A stretch of 45,058 nucleotides of DNA from Azospirillum oleiclasticum. Its GTDB lineage: Bacteria; Pseudomonadota; Alphaproteobacteria; Azospirillales; Azospirillaceae. Below the pieces are notes generated by a model. That model was not told the origin of the DNA and searched no databases. It saw only the letters and a list, made by a program, of their open reading frames with translations. Positions 38,774 through 45,058 of this stretch are shown one piece after another (the stretch's first letter is position 1; the number at the start of each line of letters is the position of its first letter). The translations under genes and the position numbers were made by a program. The stretch spans positions 1 through 45,058 of the forward strand of contig NZ_JABFFR010000061.1 in the NCBI RefSeq assembly GCF_013423485.1. Reading direction: 5' to 3'.

Positions 38774-39109
38774 ATGCCCATGGCCGCCGACGTCGATACC
38801 ATCGAGCGCACCTCGATCGTCACCTACACGCTCATGAAGGAATTGCACGAGGTTCTCGCCCTGCCGCAGCAACCGGACGATGTGACGCTGGGCATGCTGA
38901 TGGGCCTGTCGATGTTCCTCGACGAGAAGGTCGGGCCGATGCGGGCCAAGCGCCTGATGACCGAAGCGCCGACCATCGTGCTGAAGACCGATGCCCATGT
39001 GACGCCGGAGCAGATGCAGCGGATCCTTCCCGTGCTGCGCGCCTTCGGCGACCATCTGAAGGAGACGCGCGTCGCCGCCGACGCGCCGGCCGCCAGCAAG
39101 GTCATCTGA
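38774..39109 (+). CDS. Conserved-looking small cytosolic protein, unknown function
   Basis: 111 residues from the ATG at 38774, with AAGGAAG upstream; a slightly earlier ATG in frame would add about a dozen residues. Not recognised as a known family. Predicted mostly helical and soluble: TSIVTYTLMKELHEVLALPQ, DVTLGMLMGLSMFLDEKVGP, MRAKRLMTEAPTIVL, VTPEQMQRILPVLRAFGDHL. Codon use matches the neighbours, so it is a real gene. Its position opposite cheZ hints at a motility or signalling role, without further support. Confidence 0.7.
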   Translation: MPMAADVDTIERTSIVTYTLMKELHEVLALPQQPDDVTLGMLMGLSMFLDEKVGPMRAKRLMTEAPTIVLKTDAHVTPEQMQRILPVLRAFGDHLKETRVAADAPAASKVI

Positions 39110-39222
39110 CCGCCGGCCCTTTTCGCCTTGCGGGCGGTCCATCGGGTAACAGTGTGACCATCGTCACTTCGCATGAGGTGTGCAGGCCGTAGCGTGGCGT
39201 CGGTTCCAGGAAATGTCGCGAG

Positions 39223-39248
39223 GGAATAGAGCTCCCGGCTGCTACGTT
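39223..39248 (+). promoter_or_regulatory. EcfG-like promoter of the PepSY-domain gene
   Basis: GGAAT (39223-39227), 17-base spacer, CGTT (39245-39248): one mismatch from GGAAC-N16/17-CGTT. The start would fall about 30 bases before the ATG at 39287. Second such element in the window. Confidence 0.5.
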
Positions 39249-39286
39249 TCCCCGGACGGAGGCGATCGGAAACGAAGGAGACGGAC

Positions 39287-39577
39287 ATGCGAATCGCAGG
39301 CAGGCTGGCACTCGGCCTTGGTGCCGTGAACCTCTTCACCCTCGTCCTGATCGCCGCCGTCTCCGCCGAGGACGGTTCCTGGGCGAAGCGCAACAAGCTG
39401 CCGCCCGCCCACGCCATCCCGGTTTCCGAGGTGGCCCTGCGCGCCGAGCGGTCGGGCCTCGACCGCATCGTGCGCATCGACACCGACGGCACAAGCTACC
39501 GCGTCGAGGGGCTGGACGGTTCCGGCCGCCGCGTCGATCTCCGCGTCGATCCCGTCAGCGGCACCGTGACGCGCTGA
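39287..39577 (+). CDS. Small exported PepSY-like domain protein
   Basis: 96 residues from the ATG at 39287, with AAGGAGACGG just upstream. The signal peptide (RIAGRLALGLGAVNLFTLVL) is cleaved near VSAED. The mature part (IPVSEVALRAERSGLDRIVR, IDTDGTSYRVEGLDGSGRRV, DLRVDPVSGTVTR) has the helix-plus-strands pattern and DPVSGTV end of PepSY domains. Those occur in periplasmic inhibitors or sensors. Small size and an EcfG-like promoter suggest a stress-induced envelope protein. Target unknown. Confidence 0.8.
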   Translation: MRIAGRLALGLGAVNLFTLVLIAAVSAEDGSWAKRNKLPPAHAIPVSEVALRAERSGLDRIVRIDTDGTSYRVEGLDGSGRRVDLRVDPVSGTVTR

Positions 39578-39581
39578 CAAG

Positions 39582-39597
39582 GCCCCGCCGACGGGGC
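39582..39597 (+). terminator. Possible weak terminator after the PepSY gene
   Basis: Six-bp stem GCCCCG/CGGGGC with a CCGA tetraloop directly after the stop codon. The downstream T content is poor, so termination is uncertain. Confidence 0.3.
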
Positions 39598-39660
39598 GGC
39601 TTGACCACACCCGCGTTTCGGCCGATGCTTCCCGGCAGGCCAGGAAGGGGCTCGGCGGTG

Positions 39661-39972
39661 ATGGACTGGATCACGGCGCTCGCCGTCGTCATGATCTGTG
39701 CCGGCGTGACCATCAGCGTCGTCGTGCTGGTGGCCGTCGGGTCGATCAGGCGCAGCCTCAACGACGGCGCCGCGCGCCAGGCGCAGCAGGCACGCCGCAT
39801 GGCGGAGACCGTCGCCACCCTCGGCCTTCAGCTCCAGAACGCGCAGACCCGCATCGACGCGCTCACCGACTCCAACCGGCGTCTCGCCGAACAGCTCACG
39901 GCGCTCGGCGAACGGGTGGGCGACGGGGACGCCGGCTTGCGGACGGGCGGCCCGGCGAGGCTGCTCCACTGA
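39661..39972 (+). CDS. Small membrane-anchored coiled-coil protein, unknown function
   Basis: 103 residues from the ATG at 39661. One N-terminal transmembrane helix (ITALAVVMICAGVTISVVVL) is followed by a coiled coil rich in Gln, Ala and Arg (ARQAQQARRMAETVATLGLQ, LQNAQTRIDALTDSNRRLAE) and a short tail. No known domain recognised. Its stop shares one base with the start of the methyltransferase gene (TGATG), so the two are translated together. Confidence 0.65.
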   Translation: MDWITALAVVMICAGVTISVVVLVAVGSIRRSLNDGAARQAQQARRMAETVATLGLQLQNAQTRIDALTDSNRRLAEQLTALGERVGDGDAGLRTGGPARLLH

Positions 39973-40820
39973 TGACCACCCGCAACAGCCCGATCGACGC
40001 CAGCGCCGAGCGCCGGCGCTGGAACGACAGCGCCGGGAGCTGGGACCGCTGGGCCGACGCCATGGCCGACATCGCCGACAAGCTCAACCAGCCGCTGCTC
40101 GACGCCGGCGGGGTGGACCAGGGGCACGCCGTGCTGGATCTTGCGTCCGGGGCCGGCGAGCCGGCCTTCAGCGCCGCACGGCGTGTCGGGCCCGGCGGTC
40201 TGGTGATCGGCACCGACATCGTGCCGGCCATGCTGGCCGGTGCGGTGCGCCGCGCCGCGGCCCTGCCGCCACCGGTCCCGTGCTTCGCCGCCGCCGACAT
40301 GACCGGGCTGCCCTTCCCCGACCACGCGTTCGACCGGGTGACATGCCGCTTCGGCATCATGTTCGTTCCCGACGTGCAGGCGGCCCTGCTGGACGTGCGG
40401 CGCGTGCTGCGCCCGGCCGGACGCGCGGCCTTCATGGTGTGGGGCCCGCGGTCCGACAACGCCCTGTTCGACGTGGTGGCCGACGCGGTCGACCAGCATC
40501 TGGGCGCGGACGCGGACCGCGCGCTCGACCCGCTCTTCCGCTTCGCCGGGGCGGGGGAGCTGGCGGAACGGCTGGACGCCGCCGGTTTCACCGCGGTGTC
40601 CGAACATGCGCTGACCCCCGTCCGCCACGCCAAACCGGGCCAGCCCTTCTGGAAAGCGACGTTGGAGATGAGCTTCGCCCAGCGCCTCTCCGGCCTGACG
40701 GCCGCCCGGCGCGCGGCGTTGGATGCCGACATCGACGCGCGCTTCGCCGCCCGCGCGCTGGGCGGTACGGTGCCGCTGCCTGTCCATGTGCGGATCATCG
40801 TCGGCAGCCGGCCGGGCTGA
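39972..40820 (+). CDS. Class I SAM-dependent methyltransferase (UbiE-like)
   Basis: 282 residues. Rossmann-type methyltransferase: motif I AVLDLASGAGEPAFSAARRV followed by GGLVIGTDIVPAMLAGA, motif II ADMTGLPFPDHAFDRVTCRF, GIMFVPDVQAALLDVRRVLR, PAGRAAFMVWG. The arrangement is that of Methyltransf_11/UbiE-like enzymes acting on small molecules. No neighbouring biosynthetic genes point to a substrate. Coupled to the preceding coiled-coil gene by a one-base overlap. Confidence 0.88.
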   Translation: MTTRNSPIDASAERRRWNDSAGSWDRWADAMADIADKLNQPLLDAGGVDQGHAVLDLASGAGEPAFSAARRVGPGGLVIGTDIVPAMLAGAVRRAAALPPPVPCFAAADMTGLPFPDHAFDRVTCRFGIMFVPDVQAALLDVRRVLRPAGRAAFMVWGPRSDNALFDVVADAVDQHLGADADRALDPLFRFAGAGELAERLDAAGFTAVSEHALTPVRHAKPGQPFWKATLEMSFAQRLSGLTAARRAALDADIDARFAARALGGTVPLPVHVRIIVGSRPG

Positions 40821-40901
40821 ACCCACCCGGCAAGGATTTCCCGCCTTTTCCGGCCCGCCGCTTGCATCGCCCCTCCCATCCGTTGATGGGACCGACCAGC
40901 G

Positions 40902-41606
40902 ATGAGCAGCGTCACCGACATCCAGGGCATGGCCACCGGCCTCCAGCAATCCGTGGATGCCGCCATGAAGCGGCTCCAGGATCAGGCCAAGAGCGCCGAT
41001 CCGGCGCCGGAGAACGTCCAGGAATTCGAGCAGGACGTCCGCAAGAAGGCGCTCAACATCCCCTCGCTCGCCACCGACATCGGGGTGCTGACCAAGGACG
41101 TCAGCCGCCTCAACGTCATGAGTCAGCTCGGCAAGAACGACCCGGTCGATTTCTACAAGGTCAAGGTGACCACCGCCGGCGAGGTGACGCTGGGCCGTGT
41201 CGGCGACGAGGGCGTGCGCTTCCAGCTCATGGACAAGTCCGGCACGATCATCGCCGACAGCGACCCCGGCCAGGGGAAGGCCTACGACGCCTTCCAGAAG
41301 ATGCAGGGCGGCACCCAGCCGCTGGACCGCGGCGATTACACCGTGCGCATCAGCCGCGACAAGTCGGTCCCGCAGACGGAGCAGCGCAACTACGCCTTCC
41401 AGCTGCGCATGGGGACCTACAGCAAGGACTACGACACGATCGCCCGCCAGCCGAAGGAGGGCGACCGGCCCTTCGACCCGCCCTCCTACCTCGCCATGCT
41501 CAACGGCGGCTCCGCCACCGGCGGCACCGCCGCCGGCAACTCCCTGGCCAGCATCCTGCTGGCCGGCTCCGGCGGGCGCGGGTCGCTGTTCAACGGGCTG
41601 TTCTGA
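40902..41606 (+). CDS. Unknown protein with pre-peptidase C-terminal (PPC)-like beta domain
   Basis: 234 residues, ATG at 40902. No signal peptide. N-terminal helical part (MATGLQQSVDAAMKRLQDQA) to about residue 80. Then comes a beta-sandwich-like stretch resembling PPC/bacterial calcium-binding domains: DPVDFYKVKVTTAGEVTLG, RFQLMDKSGTIIADSD, GTQPLDRGDYTVRISRD, NYAFQLRMG. The Gly/Ser/Leu-rich C-terminal 40 residues (SLASILLAGSGGRGSLFNGL) look like a type I secretion or cell-surface tail, but this is speculative. Not recognised as a named family. A weak sigma-54-like element (40851-40866) lies upstream. Convergent with mrp, only six bases between the stops. Confidence 0.7.
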   Translation: MSSVTDIQGMATGLQQSVDAAMKRLQDQAKSADPAPENVQEFEQDVRKKALNIPSLATDIGVLTKDVSRLNVMSQLGKNDPVDFYKVKVTTAGEVTLGRVGDEGVRFQLMDKSGTIIADSDPGQGKAYDAFQKMQGGTQPLDRGDYTVRISRDKSVPQTEQRNYAFQLRMGTYSKDYDTIARQPKEGDRPFDPPSYLAMLNGGSATGGTAAGNSLASILLAGSGGRGSLFNGLF

Positions 41607-41612
41607 GCGCCC

Positions 41613-42782
41613 CTACTGCACGACGATGCGCGGTGCCGCGCGGCCCGACGCCCCGCCCGACACCTTCTCCCACACGCGGGCGGCAATGCGGCGGTAGACC
41701 TTGGCGTGCTCGGACTCCGGCGTGGCGACGACGACCGGGGTGCCGGCGTCGGAGGTCTCGCGGATGACGATGTCCAGCGGGATCTCGCCCAGGAACTCCG
41801 CCCCCAGCCGCTCCGCCTCGCGCTTCGCCCCGCCGTGGCTGAACACGTCGGTGCGGTGGCCGCAGTTGGGGCAGCAGAAATAGCTCATGTTCTCGATGAT
41901 GCCGAGCACCGGCACATCCACCTTGCGGAACATGTTCAGCCCCTTGCGGGCGTCGAGCAGGGCGATGTCCTGCGGGGTGGAGACGATGACCGCTCCGGCC
42001 AGCGGCACCTGCTGCGCCATGGTGAGCTGGGCGTCGCCGGTGCCGGGCGGCATGTCGACCACCAGCACGTCCAGCTCGCCCCAGTTGACGTCGCGCAGCA
42101 TCTGCTGGAGCGCGCTCATCACCATCGGGCCGCGCCAGATCATCGGCGTGTCCTCGGCGACCAGGAAGCCCATGGACATCACCTTGACGCCGTAATTCTC
42201 CATCGGCTCCAGCACCTTGCCGTCGCGGCTGGTGGGCCGGCCGGAGATGCCCATCATGCGCGGCATGGAGGGGCCGTAGATGTCGGCGTCGAGCAGCCCG
42301 ACGCGCAGGCCGTTGGCGGCCAGCCCGAGGGCGAGGTTGGTGGCGGTGGTGGATTTGCCCACCCCGCCCTTGCCCGAGGCCACCGCGACGATCGCCCGCA
42401 CCCCCGGCACCAGCGGCTTCTCCGGCTGCTGGGCCGGGTGCGCGTGGCCGTGCCCCTGCCCGCCCCCATGGTTGTGGTTGTGGCCGGGCGCCGGCCCGTG
42501 CGCATGGCCGTGCCCGCCGCCGGAGGAGGCGACGCGGTGCGCGGTCAGCACCGCCGTCACCGAGGTGACGCCGGGGATGCGGTCCACCACCTTTTCGGCG
42601 GCGTGGCGGAGCGGTTCCGCCTGTGGACCGCGGCGCGGGTCCACCTCGATGGCGAACGCCACGTTGCCATCCTTGATCGCGAGGCCGGAAATCATCCTGA
42701 GGGTCACGATGTCGGCACCGCGGTCAGGGTCCTGAACGGTGCCGAGCGCCGCGAGGACTTGGGCTTCGGTAACCTGCGCCAT
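41613..42782 (-). CDS. mrp: Mrp/ApbC/Ind1-type iron-sulfur cluster carrier ATPase
   Basis: 389 residues from the ATG at 42782. N-terminal MIP18/DUF59 domain (VLAALGTVQDPDRGADIVTL), then a His/Gly-rich linker (GGGHGHAHGPAPGHNHNHGG, about residues 100-125), then the MinD-type P-loop ATPase: deviant Walker A ASGKGGVGKSTTATNL, DADIYGPSMPRMMGI, VVDMPPGTGDAQLTMAQ and ENMSYFCCPNCG with the CxxC pair that carries the Fe-S cluster. It transfers [4Fe-4S] clusters to target enzymes. The His-rich linker is longer than usual and may bind metal. Divergent from hflK; 147-bp gap. Confidence 0.95.
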   Translation of the reverse strand: MAQVTEAQVLAALGTVQDPDRGADIVTLRMISGLAIKDGNVAFAIEVDPRRGPQAEPLRHAAEKVVDRIPGVTSVTAVLTAHRVASSGGGHGHAHGPAPGHNHNHGGGQGHGHAHPAQQPEKPLVPGVRAIVAVASGKGGVGKSTTATNLALGLAANGLRVGLLDADIYGPSMPRMMGISGRPTSRDGKVLEPMENYGVKVMSMGFLVAEDTPMIWRGPMVMSALQQMLRDVNWGELDVLVVDMPPGTGDAQLTMAQQVPLAGAVIVSTPQDIALLDARKGLNMFRKVDVPVLGIIENMSYFCCPNCGHRTDVFSHGGAKREAERLGAEFLGEIPLDIVIRETSDAGTPVVVATPESEHAKVYRRIAARVWEKVSGGASGRAAPRIVVQ

Positions 42783-42929
42783 GGTTGAAAACTCCAGTTC
42801 CTTCACGATATTGGCGGATATCCCTCCGACGGCCGCCCCCTTGCGGGTGATAGCACTATAGGGCTGCGGAGCGGGCATGGTAAAGGGACCGGCCGACCGT
42901 CGAGTGCGCGAACAAGAGGAACGACACGA

Positions 42930-44081
42930 ATGCCTTGGACCAATCAGGGAGGGGGTGGCGGAGGCGGCCCCTGGGGACCTCCGCCGGGCGGCGGAGGCCC
43001 GAACCCGTGGGGCCGCCCGTCGGGCGGCGGCGGGGGCGGACCGCAACCGCCGGATCTGGAGGAACTTCTGCGCCGCAGCCAGGACCGGCTGAAACGCGTG
43101 ATGCCCGGCGGCTTCGGCAGCGGCCGCGGCGTGGCGATCGTGGTCGGCGTGCTGGCCGCCATCTGGCTGGCCAGCGGCATCTATCGTGTCGAGCCCGACG
43201 AGCAGGGCGTGGTGATGCGCTTCGGCGAATGGGTGCGCACCGAACAGCCCGGCCTGCGCTACCATCTGCCCAACCCCATCGAGACGGTCCTGTCGCCCAA
43301 GGTGACCCGCGTCAACCGCATCGAGGTCGGTTACCGGTCGGCCGGCGACGGGCGGCGCGGCGACCGCGACGTGCCCGACGAAAGCCTGATGCTGACCGGC
43401 GACGAGAACATCATCGACGTCGATTTCTCGGTCTTCTGGGTGATCAAGGACGCCGGCGAGTTCCTGTTCAAGATCCGCGACCCCGAAGCCACCGTGAAGA
43501 AGGCCGCGGAAAGCGCGATGCGCGAGGTGATCGGGCGCACCGATCTGCAGCCCGCCCTGACCGAGGCCCGCCAGCAGATCGAGCAGCAGACGCTGCAGCT
43601 CCTCCAGGCCATGCTCGACGAGTATCAGGCCGGCATCGAGGTGACGCAGGTGCAGCTGCAGAAGGCCGATCCGCCGTCGCCGGTCATCGACGCCTTCAAC
43701 GATGTGCAGCGCGCCCGTGCCGACCGCGAACGCCTGCGCAACGAGGCCGAAGCCTACCGCAACGACATCATCCCGCGCGCCCGAGGCGAGGCGGAGCGGC
43801 TGGTGCAGGAGGCGAGCGCCTACCGCGAGCAGGTCATCAGCCTGGCCCAGGGTGACGCCGACCGCTTCCGCAAGGTGTACGAAGCGTACTCGTTGTCGAA
43901 GGACGTGCTGGCCCAGCGCATGTATCTGGAGACGATGGAGGAGGTGCTGCAGGGCACCAACAAGGTGATCATCGACGGGAACGCCCAGGGCGCCCAGGGG
44001 GTGGTTCCCTACCTGCCGCTGAACCAGCTGCAGCCGCCGGCGGGCTCCCCGCCCAAGCCCGGCCAGCAGCGCGCGCCGTAA
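42930..44081 (+). CDS. hflK: FtsH protease modulator HflK
   Basis: 383 residues. Glycine/proline-rich N terminus (about 1-45), one transmembrane helix (VAIVVGVLAAIWLASGIYRV), then an SPFH/band 7 domain (EPDEQGVVMRFGEWVRTEQP, GLRYHLPNPIETVL, VIKDAGEFLFKIRDPEATVK) and a long coiled coil (LRNEAEAYRNDIIPRARGEA). It forms with HflC the large periplasmic cage around the membrane protease FtsH and limits its access to substrates. The ATG at 42930 follows AGGAACG. HflC starts 12 bp after its stop. Confidence 0.96.
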   Translation: MPWTNQGGGGGGGPWGPPPGGGGPNPWGRPSGGGGGGPQPPDLEELLRRSQDRLKRVMPGGFGSGRGVAIVVGVLAAIWLASGIYRVEPDEQGVVMRFGEWVRTEQPGLRYHLPNPIETVLSPKVTRVNRIEVGYRSAGDGRRGDRDVPDESLMLTGDENIIDVDFSVFWVIKDAGEFLFKIRDPEATVKKAAESAMREVIGRTDLQPALTEARQQIEQQTLQLLQAMLDEYQAGIEVTQVQLQKADPPSPVIDAFNDVQRARADRERLRNEAEAYRNDIIPRARGEAERLVQEASAYREQVISLAQGDADRFRKVYEAYSLSKDVLAQRMYLETMEEVLQGTNKVIIDGNAQGAQGVVPYLPLNQLQPPAGSPPKPGQQRAP

Positions 44082-44093
44082 GGAGACCGCACC

Positions 44094-45058
44094 ATGAACC
44101 GCAAGCTCTTCGTCGCGGGCATCGCGCTGGTCGTGCTGGGCATCCTGGCGTCGGCGTCGCTGTTCACCGTCAACGAGGCCCAGCAGGCCCTGGTGGTCCG
44201 GCTGGGCGACCCGCGCCGCGTGATCCAGGAGCCGGGCCTGAAGCTGAAGCTGCCTTTCTTCGAGAACGTGGTGGTGATGGACCGCCGCGTGCTCGACCTC
44301 GACCCGCCGGTCGAGCAGGTCATCCTGGCCGACCAGAAGCGGCTGGACGTGGACGCCTTCGCCCGCTACCGCATCCACGACCCGCTGCGCTTCTTCCAGA
44401 CCGTCGGCTCCGAGGCGGTGGCGGAGACGCGGCTGAACGCCGTGGTCAACTCCGCGCTGCGCCGCGTGCTCGGCAACGTGACGCTGCTGGCCGTGCTGTC
44501 GAACGAACGCGCCCAGGTGATGACCGACATCCGCGGCCAGGTGAACAACGAGGCGCAGCGCCTCGGCATCGAGATCGTGGACGTCCGCATCCGCCGCGCC
44601 GACCTGCCGGAGGAGACCAGCCAGGCGATTTTCGCCCGCATGCGCTCCGAACGTGAACGCGAGGCGGCGGAGGCCCGCGCGCAGGGTCAGGAGCAGTCGC
44701 AGCAGATCCGCTCCCGCGCCGAGCGCGAACGCACGGTGCTGCTGGCCGAGGCGCAGCGCGATGCGCAGATCCTGCGCGGCGAGGGCGACAACCAGGCGCT
44801 GCGCGTGATCGGCGACGCGACCCGCCAGGACGCCCAGTTCTATGCCTTCTACCGGTCGCTGGAAGCCTACCGGAAGTCGCTGAACAAGGACGACACCACC
44901 CTGGTGCTGTCGCCCAACAGCGAGTTCTTCCGCTTCTTCGGCGACGGCGTCGGCACGCTGAACGGCACCCAGCGGGCGGCCGAACGCGCCGGTGCGCCGG
45001 CCGGGGCCGCGGCCGCGGCCGCGGCCTCGGTACCGCCCGCCGCTCCCGCGGCCGCGCC
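44094..45058 (+). CDS. hflC: FtsH protease modulator HflC (partial, runs off the window)
   Basis: 321 residues visible from the ATG at 44094 (AAGGAGA upstream); no stop before the right edge. N-terminal membrane helix (LFVAGIALVVLGILASASLF), SPFH domain (QQALVVRLGDPRRVIQEPGL, KLKLPFFENVVVMDRRVLDL), the VDVRIRRADLPEETSQAIFA segment with RMRSERERE, and a coiled coil with LAEAQRDAQILRGEGD. Partner of HflK. Beyond DDTTLVLSPNSEFFRFFGDG the tail becomes Ala/Pro-rich, with a GCGGCC-like tandem repeat at about 45006-45026 coding for alanines; this tail is longer than in most HflC proteins. Confidence 0.95.
   Translation, partial: MNRKLFVAGIALVVLGILASASLFTVNEAQQALVVRLGDPRRVIQEPGLKLKLPFFENVVVMDRRVLDLDPPVEQVILADQKRLDVDAFARYRIHDPLRFFQTVGSEAVAETRLNAVVNSALRRVLGNVTLLAVLSNERAQVMTDIRGQVNNEAQRLGIEIVDVRIRRADLPEETSQAIFARMRSEREREAAEARAQGQEQSQQIRSRAERERTVLLAEAQRDAQILRGEGDNQALRVIGDATRQDAQFYAFYRSLEAYRKSLNKDDTTLVLSPNSEFFRFFGDGVGTLNGTQRAAERAGAPAGAAAAAAASVPPAAPAAA

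Noticed and set aside
42783..44378. N-terminal extension of mrp of about 530 codons across hflK
   Set aside because: Antisense to hflK and hflC; Mrp homology begins at the ATG at 42782 with a normal N terminus.
45003..45030. Possible microsatellite or CRISPR-like repeat at the right edge
   Set aside because: Short GCGGCC-like repeat coding for an alanine tract inside hflC; no spacer-repeat structure.

Overview
The window is a GC-rich (roughly 70%) stretch of what looks like a chromosome or chromid of an Azospirillum-like alphaproteobacterium (Rhodospirillales). This placement is an inference. It rests on base composition, GTG starts, sigma-54 and EcfG-type promoter elements, a nitrate-assimilation operon with a NIT-ANTAR regulator, and the general gene stock (TRAP transporters, DUF1328, DUF2218, ECF sigma factor, CheZ-like protein). 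No tRNA, rRNA, insertion sequence, prophage or CRISPR array was found.

Layout. (1) 1-3141, minus: a two-gene operon with a membrane-anchored Ser/Thr kinase followed by a caspase-fold protein that lacks both catalytic residues. (2) 3375-3755, plus: a rhodanese. (3) 3789-9842, minus: a five-gene operon (isopenicillin-N-synthase-like Fe(II)/2OG dioxygenase, ProW, ProX, ProV, PhyH-type Fe(II)/2OG dioxygenase) behind a near-consensus sigma-54 promoter, with the phosphonatase gene phnX just upstream on the same strand. Together they suggest uptake and oxidative breakdown of a quaternary ammonium compound, possibly an N-methylated phosphonate. (4) 10054-12509, plus: a chemoreceptor and a periplasmic binding protein, closed by a strong terminator. 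(5) 12580-21271, plus: nitrate/nitrite assimilation (nrtA-nrtB-nrtD-nasR-like-nirB-nirD-cobA) with a sigma-54 promoter and a leader RNA carrying the two-hairpin ANTAR target, followed by a possible 37-codon leader ORF. No nitrate reductase gene is in the window.

(6) 21211-30693, minus: a catabolic island with intact transketolase, hydroxypyruvate-reductase-like and LtnD-like dehydrogenases, a complete TRAP transporter, a split (two-subunit) transketolase and an SDR, with a divergent LysR regulator (30886-31815). Its substrate is unknown. (7) 31834-32791, minus: DUF2218 and a His-rich PadR/YqjI-like metal-responsive repressor with palindromes at its start. (8) 32934-39109: YjbH-like outer-membrane protein, DUF1328 stress protein behind an EcfG-type promoter, ECF sigma factor, Sel1/lytic transglycosylase, CheZ-like phosphatase with two FliM-like CheY-binding peptides, and an unknown gene. 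(9) 39223-45058: PepSY protein with its own EcfG-type promoter, small membrane coiled-coil protein, methyltransferase, an unknown PPC-like protein, the Fe-S carrier Mrp, and hflK-hflC (hflC runs off the window).

Strongest new leads: the sigma-54 quaternary-amine/phosphonate operon, the pseudo-caspase/kinase pair, the split-transketolase TRAP island, and the CheZ-like protein with two predicted CheY-binding tails.
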